Source: Planctomycetota bacterium
GTDB taxonomy: Bacteria > Planctomycetota > UBA8742 > UBA2392
Assembly (NCBI GenBank): GCA_019912315.1
Contig: JAIOJA010000019.1
Coordinates: 18,406 to 82,405, forward strand
Length of the DNA: 64,000 nt
Direction of reading: 5' to 3'
Shown here piece after piece: positions 26,653-35,499 of this stretch. A program made the position numbers and the translations under genes. Each line of letters starts with the position of its first letter. The stretch's first letter is position 1. Below the pieces are notes generated by a model. The model did not search any database, was not told the origin of the DNA, and worked only from the letters and a program-made list of their open reading frames with translations.

Positions 26653-27259
26653 TGGTATCTCCCGGTTTCGTCAGCACGCTTGCAGCGGCACCACTTAAAC
26701 CACCAATTGTCATGCAAACAAGCGCGCCCTGCAGGACGCCGCCAATGAACTGGGCGTCCGTTCCGCTCCATCGCGAGGCGGCCGCGCCAATCCCACTCTC
26801 CAGCGTCAACCCCAATGCCCACACTCCAGAAACCGCGGCGGGCCAGGCCCAGGTGCGCGGCAGAGCTTTGCGAAGCGGGATCATCTGCGCCGCGGCGAGC
26901 CCCAAGCCGATCATCAAAGCTGAGAGCAGCGTCACGGACAGGTGAGCCCGCCCACTCGCGTCAGTGCTGTAACCGATGGATTCGAGCGTCCATCGGATCG
27001 CCATGTAAGAGACCAGCCCTGCGGCGGAAGTCCACGCGGTAAACAACGACACGGAAACATCGCGCCCTGCTTCCTTCAGCGCAAAACCCTGGATCAACCC
27101 CATCAAGCCAAACGCGAAGGCTCCGCGGGCGCCTGTCCAGACGACTTCAACCCCGGGAAACTGCAGGACATCAGGAGCACTCGTGAACAGCATTCCCGCG
27201 ACATATGCAAGGCTGAATGCCGCCGTCCAGCGTCCCACCAGTTTTCTCTCCGGGTTCAT
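26603..27259 (-). CDS. Hypothetical integral membrane protein
   Basis: 218 residues with about six hydrophobic segments (TAAFSLAYVAGMLFTS, GAFAFGLMGLIQGFAL, SVTLLSALMIGLGLAAAQM, GVLQGALVCMTIGGLSGAAASVL) and a charged C-terminal tail. The last 50 nt overlap pyrE in another frame, which is unusual and makes the exact end worth checking. GGAAC lies upstream of the ATG. No family recognised. It lies between ribF and pyrE, all on the minus strand. Confidence 0.6.
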   Translation of the reverse strand: MNPERKLVGRWTAAFSLAYVAGMLFTSAPDVLQFPGVEVVWTGARGAFAFGLMGLIQGFALKEAGRDVSVSLFTAWTSAAGLVSYMAIRWTLESIGYSTDASGRAHLSVTLLSALMIGLGLAAAQMIPLRKALPRTWAWPAAVSGVWALGLTLESGIGAAASRWSGTDAQFIGGVLQGALVCMTIGGLSGAAASVLTKPGDTNEQSRRTDETGEGHRC

Positions 27260-27323
27260 GAACGTTCCAGAAGTCGTCGTGCCAACTCCCCACCGACCCC
27301 GCAGAGACAGTGGTTCCAGCCAG

Positions 27324-28289
27324 CTACTCGAAGTCTTCTTCTTCGGCGCGGGTATGGATTTCGGCGACGTCTTTGTCGAGTTGCGCTTTCAACTCTTCCA
27401 GCCCACTGAACTTCTGTTCGCCGCGCAGGTGAAACAGAAACTCGACGTCGATCTCCTTGCCATATAGGTCGCCGTCGAAGTCGAGCACGTGGACTTCGAG
27501 TAACGGCTCGTGTCTTGACGGGTCAACTGTTGGACGGGTGCCGATGTTGGCGGCGCCTACATACCACTTGCCTTCGAGCTTGGCGCGCACGCCGTAGACT
27601 CCCAATGGCGGGAAGGCCAGCCCCTTCAGCGGAATGTTCGCCGTCGGGAAGCCGATACTACGCCCGCGCTGGTCGCCCTTCACCACAGTCCCGACGATGC
27701 TGTATGGTCGCCCAAGCATCTTGCGCGCCCACAGGAAGTCGCCGTTGGCGACATGCTTGCGGATCGCGCTGCTGGACATGGCGTCGCCGCTGACCTCGAT
27801 GCGCTCGCCCTCGCGCACCTCAATGCCGATCTCACGCCCGATGTCGCGCAGCACTTCGAACGTTCCTTCGCCATCTTTGCCGATGCGGTTGTTGAATCCC
27901 GCCAGCATGGCGCGCGCGCCGACGGCGTCGCGTATGCAGCCCCGCATGAACTCGCCGGCCGTCAACTTTTGCAGTCGCTCGTCAAAGTCGAGCATGATCA
28001 CAGCGTCCACGCCGGCCTTGGCCAGCAGGCGTAACTTGTGCTCGGGCGTATTCAACGAAGGAATCTCTATGTTCAGCATGATCTCGCGTGGGTGCTTGCG
28101 GAACGTCACGACGACCGCGGGCGCCTGCTCGCGCCGGGCCCACTCAACGAGTTCCGCCAGCAGGTACTGGTGCCCCAGGTGCACGCCGTCGAAGCTGCCG
28201 ACACTGACGATCGGGCGCGCCTCCGCCAAGCGCCCGCCGTCGGCGCGGAACTCCTCGAAGCTGTTGAAGATGTGCGTGCGGTGGGGCAA
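27324..28289 (-). CDS. ribF: Bifunctional riboflavin kinase/FAD synthetase RibF
   Basis: 321 residues. It phosphorylates riboflavin to FMN and adenylates FMN to FAD. The N-terminal nucleotidyltransferase carries VGSFDGVHLGHQYLL and later GAGAR-type loops ending SSSAIRKHVANGD. The C-terminal kinase domain carries GRPYSIVGTVVKGDQRGRSIGFPTANI, GVYGVRA, NIGTRPTV and EVHVLDFDGDLYG. The start is inferred as TTG 28289, 1 nt after the upstream gene's TGA, giving PHRTHIFNSFEEF; no ATG precedes the conserved SFDGVH motif in this frame without running through the upstream gene. Confidence 0.93.
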   Translation of the reverse strand: MPHRTHIFNSFEEFRADGGRLAEARPIVSVGSFDGVHLGHQYLLAELVEWARREQAPAVVVTFRKHPREIMLNIEIPSLNTPEHKLRLLAKAGVDAVIMLDFDERLQKLTAGEFMRGCIRDAVGARAMLAGFNNRIGKDGEGTFEVLRDIGREIGIEVREGERIEVSGDAMSSSAIRKHVANGDFLWARKMLGRPYSIVGTVVKGDQRGRSIGFPTANIPLKGLAFPPLGVYGVRAKLEGKWYVGAANIGTRPTVDPSRHEPLLEVHVLDFDGDLYGKEIDVEFLFHLRGEQKFSGLEELKAQLDKDVAEIHTRAEEEDFE

Positions 28290-28290
28290 A

Positions 28291-28971
28291 TCAGCGCCGT
28301 TTGATGGTCTTGTTGCTCGTGCCATACTCGGCGTCGCCCTTCGGCAACGCGCCCGATATGGCCTGCATGAAGACGGCCTGACATTCGTTGAAGCTCTTGC
28401 TGCGCTCCCATGTCGTGGGGTCGTCGTCACGATCGACGTAGGCCTCGCCTTCGATGCGGGCAAAGTAGCTGGTGTTGACCTTGCCGCCCTTGATTTGCTG
28501 CACGGCGATAACACGCTGGGTGCGGGGCTCGCGGTCGGCGCGGGCAATTGGATCGTCGCCAAGGATGTTGATGCTGTGCCCGGTGTCGAAGAAGCCAAGT
28601 TCTTTGAAAATGCGCAGCAGGTCGTACATGTCAGCGTTGTAAAGGATGTGCTCTTCATCCGGCAGCATGTAGTCCTTTTCATCGCGATACATGGAGTGCC
28701 CCTTGTTCACCAGAATGTGCTTCTGTTCTTCCTGCCGGGCGAACGAGTCCTTGTCGCGGGCGCTGGGGATCGTCATTGACTTGACGTAATAGTACACGCG
28801 CACGTCACCGATCGCGTCGTAGGCCTGGTTTTCAAGCTTGTCGGCTTCGGTGTTGGGATCAACGCCGTCAGCCTCGGTGACGCCGCCTCCGCCATTCGTG
28901 GCGGGAGTGGAGGTCGCGCACGCGGCGCTGATCAGCAGAAGTGACAACGACAGTACGGCGAAGATTCGCAT
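28291..28971 (-). CDS. Lipoprotein of unknown function
   Basis: 226 residues. The signal peptide has a lipobox at ISAAC (Cys18), followed by a Thr/Asn/Gly linker. The soluble domain has DVRVYYYVKSMTIPSARDKD, a helix DMYDLLRIFKELGFFDTG, and a strand GKVNTSYFARIEGEAYVDRD. The D..DLL..FK..GFF pattern recalls helper domains that compare values in envelope proteins, but I recognise no named family. It ends 1 nt before the ribF start codon, so translation is likely coupled. Confidence 0.75.
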   Translation of the reverse strand: MRIFAVLSLSLLLISAACATSTPATNGGGGVTEADGVDPNTEADKLENQAYDAIGDVRVYYYVKSMTIPSARDKDSFARQEEQKHILVNKGHSMYRDEKDYMLPDEEHILYNADMYDLLRIFKELGFFDTGHSINILGDDPIARADREPRTQRVIAVQQIKGGKVNTSYFARIEGEAYVDRDDDPTTWERSKSFNECQAVFMQAISGALPKGDAEYGTSNKTIKRR

Positions 28972-29013
28972 GATCGGTCAGCCCAAGGGGTGGTCGGGGC
29001 TCAGAGGTGGCTA

Positions 29014-29919
29014 CTAAAAAATCCCAACACTCGACAGGTAGTCGCTGCCGAACCGCAGCTTCGTGCCCTTGTCGTCGTCCACCACCATAACGCGCACGGT
29101 GGCCCGCGCCAACTCCGGGGCAAGCTGCTGGAAGTCTATTTCTCCAAGCCCGGGCGCCTGTTCGCCGTGTCCGCCGAGCATATCCTCAAGGTATACGCCC
29201 TTGAGGCGCGGGGCGAAGCGCTCGATCCACTCCCCCTCGGGCATCCCGCCCAGCTTGCGCAGGATCGCCACGTTGCTGGTGCAGTGCCAGTAGCCGATGT
29301 TCCGTCCGCCCAGATCATCAAACACGTGCTGCATGTTGTCCGCCTGCAGTAGCCCGAAAGGGTTGTCCGGGGGCAGCAGGCAGACTTCCATGGGGGCGAC
29401 GCCCTTGGCAACGGCGTGCAGGTTTCGGCAGAACTGGTCAAGCTGCCGGTCCACGGTGTCGCGATCAATCTTGACGACGTCAGCAAGGTGCGCCTTGCGC
29501 GTGTCTTCGCATTCGTCGCAATCGAGCAGTTCATCAAGCTGCAACAGGCGCTCGTTCAATGCGGGGGCCTGTACGTAGCCGCCCTCAAGTACCGCGAACT
29601 CGGGCCTTGCGGGGGCAAGCTGCTCGGCGGTCTGTATAACCATTTCGCCGGAGCGCCTTGCAATCGCCTCGTCGAGTGCGCCAAGCTTCGCGTAGCCGGG
29701 CTTGCGCGTGACAATGGCGGCGTGGCGATGCTCACGAAGGCGCACCGCGCATACGCTGACGTGATGTTCACGGAGCGCGGTAACGATACGCCCGAGTGCG
29801 GTCTGGGGGCTGCAGATGCAAAGGTCGAATTTCTCGAACCCGAGCTCCTGGCCCACGCGCACGCGTTTCAGCAGCCCGTCCAGCCCGCCGTCGTCAAGCC
29901 TTACCGTGATGGCTTTCAT
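29014..29919 (-). CDS. Sugar phosphate isomerase/epimerase-like TIM-barrel protein
   Basis: 301 residues from ATG 29919; the longer frame would run through tRNA-Gln on the other strand. The pattern matches the xylose isomerase-like (AP endonuclease 2) barrel: LGFEKFDLCICSPQ, a mid-barrel ...NPFGLLQADNMQHVFDDLG, NIGYWHCTSNVAI, and RLKGVYLEDMLGGHGEQAPGLGEIDF. In that family the HxxD and GxGxxD residues bind a metal; here the late HGEQAPGLGEID matches. Substrate unknown. It stands alone, with stop codon 42 nt after the lipoprotein start region. Confidence 0.75.
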   Translation of the reverse strand: MKAITVRLDDGGLDGLLKRVRVGQELGFEKFDLCICSPQTALGRIVTALREHHVSVCAVRLREHRHAAIVTRKPGYAKLGALDEAIARRSGEMVIQTAEQLAPARPEFAVLEGGYVQAPALNERLLQLDELLDCDECEDTRKAHLADVVKIDRDTVDRQLDQFCRNLHAVAKGVAPMEVCLLPPDNPFGLLQADNMQHVFDDLGGRNIGYWHCTSNVAILRKLGGMPEGEWIERFAPRLKGVYLEDMLGGHGEQAPGLGEIDFQQLAPELARATVRVMVVDDDKGTKLRFGSDYLSSVGIF

Positions 29920-30044
29920 GGGTACAAGGCTAGCAGTTCGGGGTAGGCGGTCAAATGAGTTCCCACGCGCAATGCCTTTGAGATGGGCATTCGGAGCGAT
30001 CTGATAGTTGCGAACGAGTAGCTGCTTGCTACCCTTCGCGCGAT

Positions 30045-30119
30045 TGGCCCATGGTGTAATTGGTAACACAGCGGTTTTTGGTACCGTTATTCGGGGTTCG
30101 AGTCCCTGTGGGCCAACCA
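30045..30119 (+). tRNA. tRNA-Gln (TTG)
   Basis: 75 nt with encoded CCA. The acceptor TGGCCCA pairs with TGGGCCA. The anticodon stem GCGGT/ACCGT encloses TTTTGGT, giving anticodon TTG. The T arm GGGGTTCGAGTCCC is typical. Confidence 0.95.
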
Positions 30120-30126
30120 AAAAAGC

Positions 30127-30155
30127 AGCCCGCCGATCACTCCAGTCGGCGGGCT
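30127..30155 (+). terminator. Terminator after tRNA-Gln
   Basis: 10-bp perfect stem (30127-30136 with 30146-30155) and a 9-nt loop, 7 nt after the tRNA end. The A-run before it would serve as a U tract for transcription from the other strand. Confidence 0.65.
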
Positions 30156-30173
30156 ACCTTCATTAAGGAACCC

Positions 30174-30187
30174 CTCGAACCCCGAAT
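30174..30187 (-). repeat. Inverted copy of the tRNA-Gln T-arm
   Basis: CTCGAACCCCGAAT at 30174-30187 is the exact reverse complement of 30089-30102 inside tRNA-Gln, beyond the terminator hairpin. Confidence 0.55.
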
Positions 30188-30358
30188 GGCACGCTTCGCG
30201 CGCTCTTCATTTGCTGATTCCGGCCTTTCGCATCCTCGCACCCCCGACCATGCCTGAGCCGTTCCGCACAGTCATCTTGCCCGAGCGCTTTGAAGCTAAG
30301 CGCAGCCTTCCTCTATAATCCACGTAGCGCCCCAAGCGCCCGTTTCCTGGTACAACCC

Positions 30359-33300
30359 ATGCGCCACACACGCCTGATCCTCGCGTTTGTCCTGCTGGTG
30401 GTGGTCGCCGCGGTTGCTGGCTGGTTCGCCCTCGGTGGCGGGCAGCGCGCACAGATCAACGCCGCCAACGAATCGCTGCTGTCATGGAATTCACCGGACG
30501 GCGACCCGCTGCACGCCAGCAACCCCGTTGCGCCGGCGAATATCGCGCCGGACGCCAACGCCGAACCCGCTCCAACGCCGCACGACACCCCACCCGCTGA
30601 TGACGACAACGCCTTTGTCCTGACGGGACGCATCGAGCCCGCGAGTGACTTCCCCGCGCCCATGCGCAAGTGGCTCCAGGATGACTGCGAGGTCCTGATC
30701 GTGTACCTCGCCGATGGCGGCGAGCCTGACACGGCCTGCATGATCTATGTCGGCCTGGACGAGCAGCTCGGCTTTGCCGCCACGGAGCCGCCCGAGGCCT
30801 TCGGGCTTGGCGAAGGCGAAGAACTCGCGCCGGGGCGCTGGCAAGTGTTGTGCCGCCGTGACGGCGAGTTCGACGACAGCCTCGCGGATGCGCCGGAAGG
30901 CGACTTGAAGGGGCTGATCTCGCCGCGAATCCAGGGGCGCCACATCGACTTCGGCGTGATCCCGCTCAGTGGCGACGCGTTTCTCGGCGACAGCCTGGTG
31001 TTCAAGGGGCGTCTGCTGCATACGTCCGGCAAGGCGCTCGCTTACTCGAATGGCATGGGGCTGTACGGTGACAACGAGAACCAGCCCGGCAACGGCGAAA
31101 TCGTGTACCTTGAAGCCGAAGCCTATACATCGGGCGATGGGCGTTTCTTCGCACCGGCGTATGTGGATGGAACGGCTCCCACAGATTTGTCGGGCTTTCA
31201 GTTCCGCCTGCACGACCTGGGAACCGAAGGCGACTTCGAAGAGGGCTACTTGCTGCCGCCGCCTGTGCGCGAGGGGCGGGTGCTCGACTTCGGCGACATC
31301 ACGCTGAAGGGCGCGCTGGTTGAGGTCGTGGTCAAGGGCCCCTTCAACTCCGAGGGCGTCGAGCCCTTTGAAACACTTGACGACTACGACGGCGACAGCG
31401 TCGGTCTGGAATTCGACAACGGCAACGACTACGCCTACGCCATGACACTGCCGCAGCCGTACACCAGCACGCTACTGCTGCCGGAGGGGCGCTTCATTTG
31501 GGACGCCTGGGCCAGTACGGACGATTGGTATCCCGCGAAACGGGGCACCCTGCTGACGCGCGTCGGCGATGTACATCGCCTGGAGCTGGAGTTTGAGCCC
31601 TACCCGTCCATACCGGTCGAGATCATCCCGAACGAGGGCACGCCCGAGGACGCAATCGTGCATTGGGAAATCAGGCGCGGCGAGGAACCGGTTGACAACG
31701 GTTCATTATACCACCGCCAAGGCCACGAACGCGTGGGCACTGTTCCGGTGCTGCAGGACACCATCACAACCGTGGAGGTCCACGCAGCGGACTATGACAT
31801 CGCGAAGGCCGAGGCCGGGCCAGACACAAAGAAGCTGGTCATTCCCCTGATCCGCAACGCGAGCCCCCGCGGCACACTGATAGTGACCGTGCCGGCGTTT
31901 CCGGGTGCCATGGACCCCGCTTTCGGGTCATCGGTGCTGCGCCTGTCCGGTACGGGGACAAACCGGGCGGCCTATGTACAGGTCACCGAGTGGCAGCGCG
32001 AAAGCCAGGAAATCACATTCGACGTGCGCGAGTTCGGTAGCTTTGTGCTGGGGCTTACGGGTGGCGAGGCGTACGGGTTTCCGAACGGCGTCATCTACGC
32101 GACGCCCGAGTTCGAGCTCGCGGCCGGCGAAACCCGACGCATCGAGATTCCGCCGCTGCCGACGCCGCCATGGCCCCGGGGCATCAAGAACACCCGCATC
32201 ACCGCCCTGGCCGGCGGGCGCCCCATGAATCTGGAGTGCTGGCTTGCCTATGAGGCTTCTGACACGCCGCAACCCATTGATGTGAGCCACGATGGCGACT
32301 TCCGGGCGCGCGGGCGTCCCGTCGCGATCAAAGATGATTTCAGCTCCCACCCGGTCGAGTTCACGCTGCCTGCCACGGGCGACGAGGCGCAGTTGCGAAT
32401 CGACTTTCCCCACACCATCGAGGTGCGCGTCACCCGCAACAGCGAGCCCGTGTCCGATTTTACTGCCACGGCCACGAGCGAGGACGCGGAACTCGCGATT
32501 ACCTGCAGCGCTCGCGCGGTCGACGGCGCGGCGCAGTTGTGGTTTCCGCAGGGCAAGGCCCGCGTCATTGTGTGGACGTTCGGGGACATCGTTTACTCGC
32601 AGTTACACTCGGTCTCTCCCGGCGGCATGGTGCGCATCGAGGCAAAACTCGACCTCGCGCGCCTGACGGTCGAGTTCGCCGGCGGGCCCCGGGACGTCGT
32701 GTATACGAACAGCGAACTGCCCGAGTTGTGGCGTCTGGACCGGCAAACCAAGGACGGCGCGTGGAAAGAACATGACGCCGTCAGTTACCCCGACGAACTG
32801 TATCTGGAGCCCGCGCTGTACCGTCTGGTCCCCTGGAACGGCGGCGCCGGCCACGCGGTCGAGGCCGACCTGCGCGACGGCGACCGCACGGTTACTCTGC
32901 CGGAGCTTCCGGCACGGGAAATCGGCGCGCTTGTACTCAAGTTCGACGTCAGCCGGCTTGGCGACCATTGGGCGTCAGCGGAATTCATGTACCAGACAAC
33001 CCATCGCCTGACTTCCGGCAACAGGGACGAGCCCGAAGGGCTGTGGACCGAAACCAAGGTCGTGCCGGACGGCTTCCGGATTGAAGGACTTCCCATGCAC
33101 ACGGAACTCGCGATCTGGGGAGGTATCTGGATTGAAGACGAAGATCGCGAGCGAGCCCTGGTGCTGACGCCGTTGCGCGTGACGATCGAGGAAGACGGCA
33201 AGATGGTCGATGCAGACCTGCGTCCGGGGGTGCAGCTTCACGACGAGTGGTACGACATCAGCGCGCGACTGATCACCGGCATTGAGGGGCTTTCCGTGAA

Positions 33301-33496
33301 GGTTGACTACTACGTGTCGAGCGGCCGCAACGAGTACGCGTTTTACGACCACAACGGCAAGTTCCTGCTGAAAGAGTGGGCAACGTTGCCGGAGACAGCT
33401 CCCGAGGGCGGCGCGAAAATCCCCGCGCACATACGCGCGCGCCTCGAAGCCATGGAAGCCCTCCCGCCCCGCGACGACGAGGATGACGATGAGTAG
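30359..33496 (+). CDS. Large membrane-anchored protein of unknown function
   Basis: 1045 residues from ATG 30359 (a longer upstream frame exists but lacks the signal-like start). One helix (about 5-27, LILAFVLLVVVAAVAGWFAL) is followed by a Pro/Asp/Asn-rich linker and then many beta-strand domains. Repeated features are EGRVLDFGDITLKGALVEV-type strands and short D/N-rich turns, which recall the carboxypeptidase-regulatory-like protein at 9-12 kb but without its clear sequence signature. The last ~25 residues are acidic. It converges with a small membrane protein gene 2 nt downstream. Probably an extracytoplasmic surface protein. Confidence 0.75.
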   Translation: MRHTRLILAFVLLVVVAAVAGWFALGGGQRAQINAANESLLSWNSPDGDPLHASNPVAPANIAPDANAEPAPTPHDTPPADDDNAFVLTGRIEPASDFPAPMRKWLQDDCEVLIVYLADGGEPDTACMIYVGLDEQLGFAATEPPEAFGLGEGEELAPGRWQVLCRRDGEFDDSLADAPEGDLKGLISPRIQGRHIDFGVIPLSGDAFLGDSLVFKGRLLHTSGKALAYSNGMGLYGDNENQPGNGEIVYLEAEAYTSGDGRFFAPAYVDGTAPTDLSGFQFRLHDLGTEGDFEEGYLLPPPVREGRVLDFGDITLKGALVEVVVKGPFNSEGVEPFETLDDYDGDSVGLEFDNGNDYAYAMTLPQPYTSTLLLPEGRFIWDAWASTDDWYPAKRGTLLTRVGDVHRLELEFEPYPSIPVEIIPNEGTPEDAIVHWEIRRGEEPVDNGSLYHRQGHERVGTVPVLQDTITTVEVHAADYDIAKAEAGPDTKKLVIPLIRNASPRGTLIVTVPAFPGAMDPAFGSSVLRLSGTGTNRAAYVQVTEWQRESQEITFDVREFGSFVLGLTGGEAYGFPNGVIYATPEFELAAGETRRIEIPPLPTPPWPRGIKNTRITALAGGRPMNLECWLAYEASDTPQPIDVSHDGDFRARGRPVAIKDDFSSHPVEFTLPATGDEAQLRIDFPHTIEVRVTRNSEPVSDFTATATSEDAELAITCSARAVDGAAQLWFPQGKARVIVWTFGDIVYSQLHSVSPGGMVRIEAKLDLARLTVEFAGGPRDVVYTNSELPELWRLDRQTKDGAWKEHDAVSYPDELYLEPALYRLVPWNGGAGHAVEADLRDGDRTVTLPELPAREIGALVLKFDVSRLGDHWASAEFMYQTTHRLTSGNRDEPEGLWTETKVVPDGFRIEGLPMHTELAIWGGIWIEDEDRERALVLTPLRVTIEEDGKMVDADLRPGVQLHDEWYDISARLITGIEGLSVKVDYYVSSGRNEYAFYDHNGKFLLKEWATLPETAPEGGAKIPAHIRARLEAMEALPPRDDEDDDE

Positions 33497-33498
33497 GA

Positions 33499-33717
33499 TC
33501 AGTCGTCGCGATCCCTGCGCGGCATGACCACATCGAGCACCTCTCTCATGCTCAGCACCAGGTTCACCACGATCATCGCCAGCGCGGCGCCACCCAGCCA
33601 AACGAAAAAGCTGCCCGTGGCGATGTAGTCAATCAGGCAGATCGCCGCCGGAATCAAACAGATCAGCCAGCGCGACCACCAGGGCCGATCCATCCACCAC
33701 ACTACGAAGCCTGACAT
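33499..33717 (-). CDS. Small two-helix membrane protein
   Basis: 72 residues. The N-terminus carries WW and Arg (VVWWMDRPWWSRW), followed by two hydrophobic segments (LICLIPAAICLIDYIA, FFVWLGGAALAMIVVNLVL) and a charged end. Convergent with the large gene before it. Function unknown. Confidence 0.6.
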   Translation of the reverse strand: MSGFVVWWMDRPWWSRWLICLIPAAICLIDYIATGSFFVWLGGAALAMIVVNLVLSMREVLDVVMPRRDRDD

Positions 33718-33774
33718 TGCCGCTCCTGTTCAAGACAGTGCCCAGTAAAGCGCGCAACCCGGCGGGCCGCCATT

Positions 33775-34248
33775 CTACTCGCCCATCACCTTTATAATGA
33801 CGCGCTTGCGGCGCTGTCCGTCGAACTCCGCGTAGTACACCTGCTGCCAGGTGCCCAGATCCAGGCGCCCGTCCGTAATCGGCACAATCACCTGATGGTG
33901 TACCAGGATGCTCTTCAGATGGCTGTCGCCGTTGTCCTCACCGGTGCGGTGGTGTTTGTACTCGTGGCGCACGGCCTTGACCGGGGCTTCCTCACCGGGT
34001 GCCGGCCACTTGATCTGGGGGTACGCGCCGTATGGCGTCAGGCTTTCGAGCCAGTGGTCGATGTCGTTGATCAGCCCGTCTTCGGCGTCGTTTACCCAGA
34101 CGCCTGCCGTGATGTGCATGGCCGACACCAGCGCCATGCCCTCGCGCACACCGGACTGCTGCACCACTTCGTCCACCTTGTCGGTGATGCGGATGTACTC
34201 GCGCTTCTTGCGAGTGTTGAAGTACAGGTACTCAGTATAGGTCTTCAT
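33775..34248 (-). CDS. yjbQ: YjbQ/UPF0047 family protein (secondary thiamine-phosphate synthase-like)
   Basis: 157 residues from ATG 34248, with AAGGGATTGGA upstream. The family fingerprint is clear: EYIRITDKV near the start, [18 protein letters not shown], the helix [31 protein letters not shown], and [21 protein letters not shown]. The conserved His and Asp/Glu positions are present. Some members show weak thiamine-phosphate synthase activity, which would fit thiS-thiG about 11 kb away, but the family's real role is debated. It is divergent from the Rrf2 gene. Confidence 0.92.
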   Translation of the reverse strand: MKTYTEYLYFNTRKKREYIRITDKVDEVVQQSGVREGMALVSAMHITAGVWVNDAEDGLINDIDHWLESLTPYGAYPQIKWPAPGEEAPVKAVRHEYKHHRTGEDNGDSHLKSILVHHQVIVPITDGRLDLGTWQQVYYAEFDGQRRKRVIIKVMGE

Positions 34249-34336
34249 TCCAATCCCTTGCTTGACACCCGGCGCAGGCGCGAGTGTACTGAACAGGACC
34301 AATGTAGTCCGCTATTTCACTCCCGGAAGGAACCTC

Positions 34337-34759
34337 GTGATCTTCAGCAGGAAAACCGACTACGGATTGCGCGCCCTGATGTACCTGGCGGAGCGCCGCG
34401 CCCGTGGCCCCGTGACACTCAGCGAGATCGCGGAAAAGCTGATGATCCCCAAGGCCTTTCTATCGAAGATTCTTCAGCAGCTTGCCAAGAAGGGCGTCGT
34501 CCGCAGTCTCAAGGGCCCCAGCGGCGGCTTCGTGCTCGCCGTTGAGCCCGCCGAAGTCACGCTGCAGGAAATCCTGACCGAGATTGACGGCCCCACCCGC
34601 GTCTTCGAATGTTTCGCCACGGAGTCCGACTGCACTCTGTATGGCGACTGCCTGATGCGCGACGTGTTTGGCGAAGTTGAGGATCAGATCGGCAAAGTGC
34701 TGGCGCGCTACACACTGGCCGACTTCCGCTACACAGACAAGTTGCCCGCCAAAGCCTGA
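34337..34759 (+). CDS. Rrf2-family transcriptional regulator
   Basis: 140 residues from GTG 34337, with GGAAGG 7 nt upstream. The winged-helix domain is typical (MIFSRKTDYGLRALMYLAE, SEIAEKLMIPKAFLSKILQQLAKKGVVRSLKGPSGGF). Three Cys in the loop CFATESDCTLYGDC, spaced x6 and x5, match the cluster-binding loop of Fe-S Rrf2 proteins such as IscR and NsrR. It therefore probably senses iron, redox state or NO. No isc or suf genes are in the window; its targets are unknown. The nearest candidate is the divergent yjbQ. Confidence 0.93.
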   Translation: MIFSRKTDYGLRALMYLAERRARGPVTLSEIAEKLMIPKAFLSKILQQLAKKGVVRSLKGPSGGFVLAVEPAEVTLQEILTEIDGPTRVFECFATESDCTLYGDCLMRDVFGEVEDQIGKVLARYTLADFRYTDKLPAKA

Positions 34760-34788
34760 CAGTTTCCCCGCACACATGCGGCTATCGC

Positions 34789-35499
34789 TCAGGGCCCGGT
34801 CCGGACCCACAGCCCGCGCGCGGCGTCACGGACTTCCAGCTCAAGAAGAATCTCTCCGTCCCAGCGGCGCGCGCGCAGTGTGGCCGTCAACTGCCCGGTG
34901 ACAACGAGCTCCCAGCCGGTGCCGCCGTGCCTGCGCGACAGTTTCAGCTCGTCGGGTCCGGCCAGATGGTCAATCTGAAGAGTGCCGTGCACCTTTCCGT
35001 CAGCAGTTGATTCGACGGGACGGTTATCCTGTCTGGCGACGCCTTTGGCGAGGATTGGTCCACCCGGACCCAGCGAGCCGTTGTTCTCCTGGCAGTACTG
35101 TTTCAGACGCATCGTGAGAAGATCCTGGTCGGCGTACATGCGCTCCGCCAGGTTTTCTTCCTGTTGTTCCTCGCCGGCGCGCATCAGCACCATAAAGCCG
35201 ACAAAGGCGGCAATGGTCGCCACAATGCCGAGGGCCGACAGTACCGTGCCCGCAATCGCCAGCCCACGACCGGCACGGGAACCGTTCTTGCCCGTCTCAA
35301 TGATCGCGAGGGTGCCCATGATCAGCCCGACGATCACCGCAACACCAAGCGGCGGGCAGAAAAGCGCGCAGAGCGGCCCGGCCAGCCCGCACACCATTGC
35401 GGCGATGGCCTTGCCGCTGGTGGGTTTCGCCGGCGCCCAGCTCTCGGGCGGCGGGGGTGGAGGCGGCGGAGGAATGTACGAGGGCGGCGGTCCGGTCAT
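34789..35499 (-). CDS. Pro-rich membrane protein, paralogue 3 of 3 (DUF4190-like)
   Basis: 236 residues. The cytoplasmic N-terminus has a run of ten Pro within PPPSYIPPPPPPPPPES. Two helices follow: AIAAMVCGLAGPLCALFCPPLG and GLAIAGTVLSALGIVATIAAFVGFMVL. The outer C-terminal domain has the helix RLKQYCQENNGSLGPGGPILAKG and a strand-rich end. The helix pair is DUF4190-like. Its ATG overlaps the stop of the preceding gene by 4 nt (ATGA). Confidence 0.75.
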   Translation of the reverse strand: MTGPPPSYIPPPPPPPPPESWAPAKPTSGKAIAAMVCGLAGPLCALFCPPLGVAVIVGLIMGTLAIIETGKNGSRAGRGLAIAGTVLSALGIVATIAAFVGFMVLMRAGEEQQEENLAERMYADQDLLTMRLKQYCQENNGSLGPGGPILAKGVARQDNRPVESTADGKVHGTLQIDHLAGPDELKLSRRHGGTGWELVVTGQLTATLRARRWDGEILLELEVRDAARGLWVRTGP

